A DNA stretch of 64,000 nt, taken from contig JBMOQP010000011.1 of assembly GCA_049322715.1 (NCBI GenBank), forward strand, positions 74,836 to 138,835, written 5' to 3'. The translations under genes and the position numbers were made by a program. The DNA is from Thiofaba sp049322715. GTDB taxonomy: Bacteria; Pseudomonadota; Gammaproteobacteria; Halothiobacillales; Halothiobacillaceae. Under the pieces are notes generated by a model. It had not been told where the DNA came from. It saw only the letters and a program-made list of their open reading frames with translations, and searched no databases. Each line of letters starts with the position of its first letter. The stretch's first letter is position 1. This document shows, one piece after another, positions 63,915 through 64,000 of this stretch.

Positions 63915-64000
63915 TCAGCCTTGTCTCTTTCATGAACTGCCCCTGACCGATGCGTGGCCTAACCGATCCCCAATCCGACCTGTTCAGCTACGTGAGCCTG
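63878..64000 (+). mobile_element. Insertion sequence, left end (IS5-like), inserted in cas9
   Basis: The cas9 similarity ends at 63877 and is followed by AGGCCGTTGAAAAACTCC, a terminus like those of IS elements with ends in GTTGAAAAA. A transposase start lies 70 bp in. The right end and any target duplication are beyond the window, so family and boundaries are approximate. Confidence 0.8.
63950..64000 (+). CDS. Transposase N-terminus (partial, IS5-like DDE)
   Basis: Seventeen codons reading MRGLTDPQSDLFSYVSL remain in the window. This start resembles transposases with an N-terminal SLFSYV(D/S)LE segment, commonly labelled IS5/IS4-type DDE enzymes. The catalytic domain is not visible. It is in the same orientation as the cas9 fragment. 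Confidence 0.75.
   Translation, partial: MRGLTDPQSDLFSYVSL

Overview
The window is a high-GC chromosomal segment of a flagellated gammaproteobacterium. Evidence: fliLMNOPQR-flhBA order, surE-pcm-(yqaA)-nlpD-rpoS synteny, ffh-rpsP-rimM-trmD-rplS synteny, and pcnB-folK-panB-panC. Species cannot be fixed from sequence alone. Alpha carbonic anhydrase, PEP carboxylase and an arsenic-type radical-SAM cluster would suit an environmental, possibly chemolithotrophic, member of a Chromatiales-like lineage (inference).

Layout. 1-6.7 kb: flagellar export/C-ring genes plus a diguanylate cyclase, all on the minus strand. 7.1-12.3 kb: tsaB, pgi, zwf, gnd (minus). 12.5-15.3 kb: ppc (plus). 15.6-27.6 kb: ggt, a SemiSWEET, panC, panB, folK, pcnB, a HAD phosphatase, yejF, rpoS, nlpD, a DedA-like gene, pcm, surE (all minus). 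27.8-36.6 kb: smrA, two small unknowns, a MutT-ThiE fusion, argJ, secA, dciA, lpxC. 36.6-44.7 kb: htpG, ogt, the rplS-trmD-rimM-rpsP block, ffh, typA. 44.7-49.7 kb: truncated hemoglobin, carbonic anhydrase, methionine salvage mtnB-mtnD-mtnC, thiI. 50.1-56.4 kb: a coupled plus-strand cluster (disulfide oxidoreductase-like flavoprotein, VTT membrane protein, ArsS-like radical SAM, ArsM-like methyltransferase, two rSAM-associated transferases, DUF3047). 56.4-61.9 kb: a yej peptide-import operon in which three cysteine-rich small genes are spliced between yejA and yejB. 61.9-64 kb: fabI, then a minus-strand tracrRNA, a type II-C cas9 and an IS element that cuts cas9 after about 318 codons.

The most unusual material is intergenic. 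(1) A tracrRNA gene with a 36-nt anti-repeat, nexus-like hairpin and terminator lies divergently upstream of the broken cas9; its likely -35 box coincides with the cas9 start codon. (2) At least ten intergenic loci hold strings of perfect hairpins whose stems differ but whose loops repeatedly read ANGGA or ARGGAU, one matching the published CsrA SELEX consensus exactly. Several have inverted termini and 4-bp flanking direct repeats, so they look like mobile miniature elements carrying CsrA-type loops. (3) Two loci carry nine-copy heptanucleotide arrays next to the same 18-bp word.

Two 100-N gaps (7884-7983 and 25058-25157) are each flanked by an exact 127-bp duplication. They are unmerged contig overlaps, and removing 227 bp at the second restores an intact nlpD.
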